A stretch of 64,000 nucleotides of DNA from Phytophthora colocasiae (taxonomy: Eukaryota > Oomycota > Peronosporomycetes > Peronosporales > Peronosporaceae), in NCBI GenBank assembly GCA_018806915.1, contig JAGKQI010000069.1, positions 682,001-746,000 of the forward strand, read 5' to 3'. This document shows, piece by piece, positions 61,401 to 64,000 of this stretch. A model generated the notes under the pieces. The model was not told where the DNA came from. It ran no database searches and was given only the letters and a program-made list of their open reading frames with translations. Position 1 is the first letter of the stretch. Each line of letters starts with the position of its first letter. The position numbers and the translations under genes were made by a program.

Positions 61401-64000
61401 TTTCCGCCGCACTAATGCAGGAACACGACCAGATCTACCACCCGGTCGCGTTTGCCAGCCGAACCTTGAAGACGAACGAGCTAAACTATAATGTTGCCGA
61501 AAAGGAGGTGTTGGCTCTACTTCGGATATTGGATCTACACTACACCCTGTTGGTGGGGCGTCGGATCAAGGTCCTAACCAGACACTCCACGCTTGCCTGG
61601 CTGTTCAAGTCTGCCGGCCTCCAAGGACGTCTGGGACAATGGTCTGCTCTTCTGTCCCCATGGACACTCGAGATCACGAAGTGTACGAAGGGAGAGGATG
61701 AGATACTGGGGGCGATCTCAGCTAATATAACGCCTAGATCGGAGATCGACGAAGCCCTGATCGCGATCGCGCCACAGAAGGAACCAAGACGTAAGATCCA
61801 GATGCCGATTCCCACCGTAGATCCAGGTGAGGAGCTATGGGTAGTAAGTTTTGACGGTTCGGCACGCGTGAAACGAGGAGGAGGCGCTTTCAGCGCGATC
61901 GTGTGGAGTTTGCCGGAGTGGAAAGTGATCAAGGCTAGATCAGACTATGCGGAGAGTCTTACTGTCAATGAAGCGGAATACCGTGGACTCTTGCTAGGTC
62001 TTGGCATGATCGCACAGTTAGAACGCCGCCGTTTGGTCGTTTGTGGCGATTCGAACCTGGTGATCCGACAAGTCCGGGGCGAGATCGACTGTAAGGCGCC
62101 AGGATTGACGTTACTGAAACAGAAAGTGCTGAATCATTTGCGGAATTGGGGAGATCACGAGCTTGTCCATGTGAAGAGAGACTGGAATGGGAGTGCAGAT
62201 AGCTTGGCGAGTGCCGCGCTGCGACGAGGAAGCGGGATCGAAGTCCACGACGAGGCAGATCGATGCGATCTGATCACCCTGAATCGACTTAATGAGGTGT
62301 TGATCCCTCGAGTTGAAGATCGAACTGTGCAAGTGTCGGCCGTAGCCACGCGTGCAGCCCGAGCGCGACCTGGTGCCGCTGTCCTGCGAGAGGAACTGAT
62401 CCGGGAGATGCGGGTTGATCGGATCAGGCGAGCCCAGAACGAGGAGGTCTGGATCGCAGGACTAAAGAAGTACCTGGCTGGGCAGATCGCGGATCTTACT
62501 CGAGCCGAATCTGGATCTTACGCCAAGATCGCCTCCGAGTACGAGGTAGACGAACAAGATCTGCTATTTTACTGCCCACCAGGGCCGAGATCAAGTGGTG
62601 ATCGCGATCGCCTGATGAGACTTGTGGTCCCAGAAACGCTACAGCAGGATGTCCTCCACCACTACCATACGACTCGTTGATACGAAGGAAGCAACGTCAT
62701 TTTGCCAAACCAAGCGCGAAGATTCCGCTGTCCCGGAACATGTTCGACCAATTCTTCAGGCATTCGCATGCCGTGCATGACCGCCGGCAAGTGATGACTG
62801 GTTTGCAGCCAACGGGATGCCCCAGTTCCCATCATGATCACCAATTCGTCGGCTTTCAACTCTGGTCGAACGATTTCATCAATATCCGCAGCTCCGATGA
62901 CATCAAGGGATCGGACGCACTTATCAGCGGATCCGAGATCATTTCCACTGGAGGGGATTATATCGGAGCGTGCAGCGATACGTAGGCGAGTGTGTAGACT
63001 GTGAGACCGGAAAGGGGAGACCCACGATCCGGGGCGAGTCGCCTGGGAATCTGCAAGCGACATACCCATTCCCAGATCATAGCGATGGATCACATACCCT
63101 CTCTGCCCAGATCCAACAAAGGCAACACCGAACTACTGATCTGGGTCGATCTGTTCACGGGATATGTGATCGCAAAGGCTAGTTCCTCCCGATCGGCCCA
63201 GACCGTCGCGGAATCTTATGAAGAATGCGTGTTCCGCAGATTTGGTGCTAGCGAGATGATCAGGCACGATCGAGAACCGGGCTTCATGTCCGACTTCTTC
63301 AGATCGTTCAATAGGATCCTGGGGCAGCGACAACGGGCGACGATGGCCTACCGACCACAGGCCAATGGGACTGCGGAACGGATGGTGCAAACGGCCACTA
63401 GGGCGATCAAGATGTATGTTCAAGATCTCGATCAAAAGGACTGGGATGAATACGCGGAGAGATTGACTTTCGCTATTAACACGGCTCACGATCGGGTTCG
63501 GGGAGACACTCCTCACTATTTGGTACACGGATGGGATCCGAGGTCGACGTTGGAAGCGACGATCCCGATCGGGTCAACCAGGCGCCATGACCGTGATCCA
63601 AGACGGTGGAGATATCGCGTTCAGAGATACTACCAGCAGTCGAGAGAACAGGTCAACGCTAAGCTGCGAGAGGCGATCGCAGACCGAGCTGATCGGCACA
63701 ATGAGGATGTCGATCCGCATCAGATCGAAGCTGGATCACGAGTTTGGCTATACCTAGATCGTGTGAAGGAAGGGTATGCCCGTAAACTCGCCCACCTTTG
63801 GCACGGCCCGTTCCGTGTTGCAGAGAAGCTCAATGAATTCACGATCAAGCTGGAGATCGCGGGATCTGATTACCATATCTTCCCGGTGGTCCATGTTTCT
63901 AAGCTAAAGCTGGTACGGAATTTCCCGGATCGACCGCGGATCGAGTTGACGGTAGATGAAGCAGATCGGCTCGATTTCGATGAGATCCTCCTTCCGGAGG
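58432..64000 (+). pseudogene. pol: A3 pol, multiple lesions
   Basis: From the frameshift point: protease (AILLLDTGAEVSIL near 58750; DAILGMDFM), acidic linker, RT up to 60627. Lesions: one base lost near 60616 (frame moves just before the RT insertion and YIDD at about 60727); a run of 14 C at about 61215-61228 where A2 has 9 mixed bases (second shift); a 224-bp foreign piece at 62675-62898 in the integrase zinc finger; one extra C near 63072. Between lesions all A2 domains are recognisable: both RNase H folds, DDE (RHDREPGF, QANGTAERM) and GPY/F tail, ending in the chromodomain linker at the window edge. Cannot yield a full polyprotein. Confidence 0.9.
62675..62898 (-). other. 224-bp unidentified insert in A3 integrase
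   Basis: Replaces about 10 bp between CATACGACT and GACATCA of family-A pol. On the minus strand it is open throughout and reads like real protein: AADIDEIVRPELKADELVI, SRWLQTSHHLPAVMHGMRMP, EELVEHVPGQRNLRAWFGKM. I do not recognise it. No terminal repeats and no target duplication, so more like captured filler DNA at a break than a transposon. Confidence 0.5.

Larger units (their letters stand above)
54777..64000 (+). mobile_element. Family-A Ty3/Gypsy element A3 (right end outside window)
   Basis: 5' LTR, PBS, ORF1, gag, frameshift signal and pol up to the chromodomain. It supplies the parts missing from A1 and A2; together they give a full length of about 14 kb. Pol has at least four lesions; ORF1 and gag are open. 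Confidence 0.9.

Noticed and set aside
1..64000. tRNA, rRNA, CRISPR or bacterial operon features
   Set aside because: None seen; the PBS is tRNA-complementary but no tRNA gene was recognised.

Overview
This is a eukaryotic, transposon-packed window, most likely from a Peronosporales oomycete (Phytophthora or a relative). I infer that from very large Ty3/Gypsy elements with a second RNase H and a chromodomain (the architecture reported in oomycetes under the name Chronos, from memory), a short 65-bp GT-AG intron, and remnants of ciliary genes. No searches were run; every family assignment rests on motifs read by eye.

Layout, left to right. 1-5076: 3' end of a family-A Gypsy element (A1) with its 3' LTR. 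5077-14089: 3' two thirds of a second family-A element (A2); A1's LTR ends exactly where A2's pol resumes, so A1 appears to be inserted in A2. 14090-19390: a family-B Gypsy element on the minus strand (B1); A2's LTR ends exactly inside its antisense gene, so A2 appears to be inserted in B1. 19391-24116: degraded host DNA with a 1.24-kb inverted duplication carrying pieces of a PHD/JmjC (KDM5-like) gene and a hexose-6-phosphate mutarotase-like gene, a CFAP298 remnant, and exon 1 of a coiled-coil gene. 24117-31304: a decayed minus-strand chromovirus (family C) with a 5-bp target duplication (ACGCA), inserted in that coiled-coil gene. 31305-33881: the rest of that gene, an IFT57 remnant, a small minus-strand gene, a 79-bp tandem repeat and the 5' part of a 509-codon host gene. 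33882-51022: a 17.1-kb, nearly intact family-B element (B2) with near-identical 1684-bp LTRs and target duplication AGAT, splitting that host gene in frame. 51023-54776: the rest of the host gene, a PD-(D/E)XK-like gene and an unidentified 399-aa gene. 54777-64000: a family-A element (A3) that runs off the right edge.

The main result is the organisation of families A and B. Both read LTR - PBS - ORF1 - gag - pol (PR, RT, degenerate RNase H, second RNase H, INT, chromodomain) - then a long gene on the opposite strand, convergent with pol - PPT - LTR. The antisense gene is present in all four copies where that region is visible (934 codons open in A2). Its C-terminal domain is recognisably homologous between A and B although the rest is not. 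In both families gag ends in GTTAAAC followed directly by the stop codon and a nested stem-loop, with pol in the -1 frame. In both, ORF1 and gag share one frame separated by a single stop. The extra RNase H, an ORF before gag and an antisense ORF after pol together resemble what is known from plant Tat-lineage elements (Ogre, Grande, RIRE2), which suggests convergence. Family A is also strikingly rich in GATC, and family B in CTCTGAAAAC, across coding and non-coding parts.
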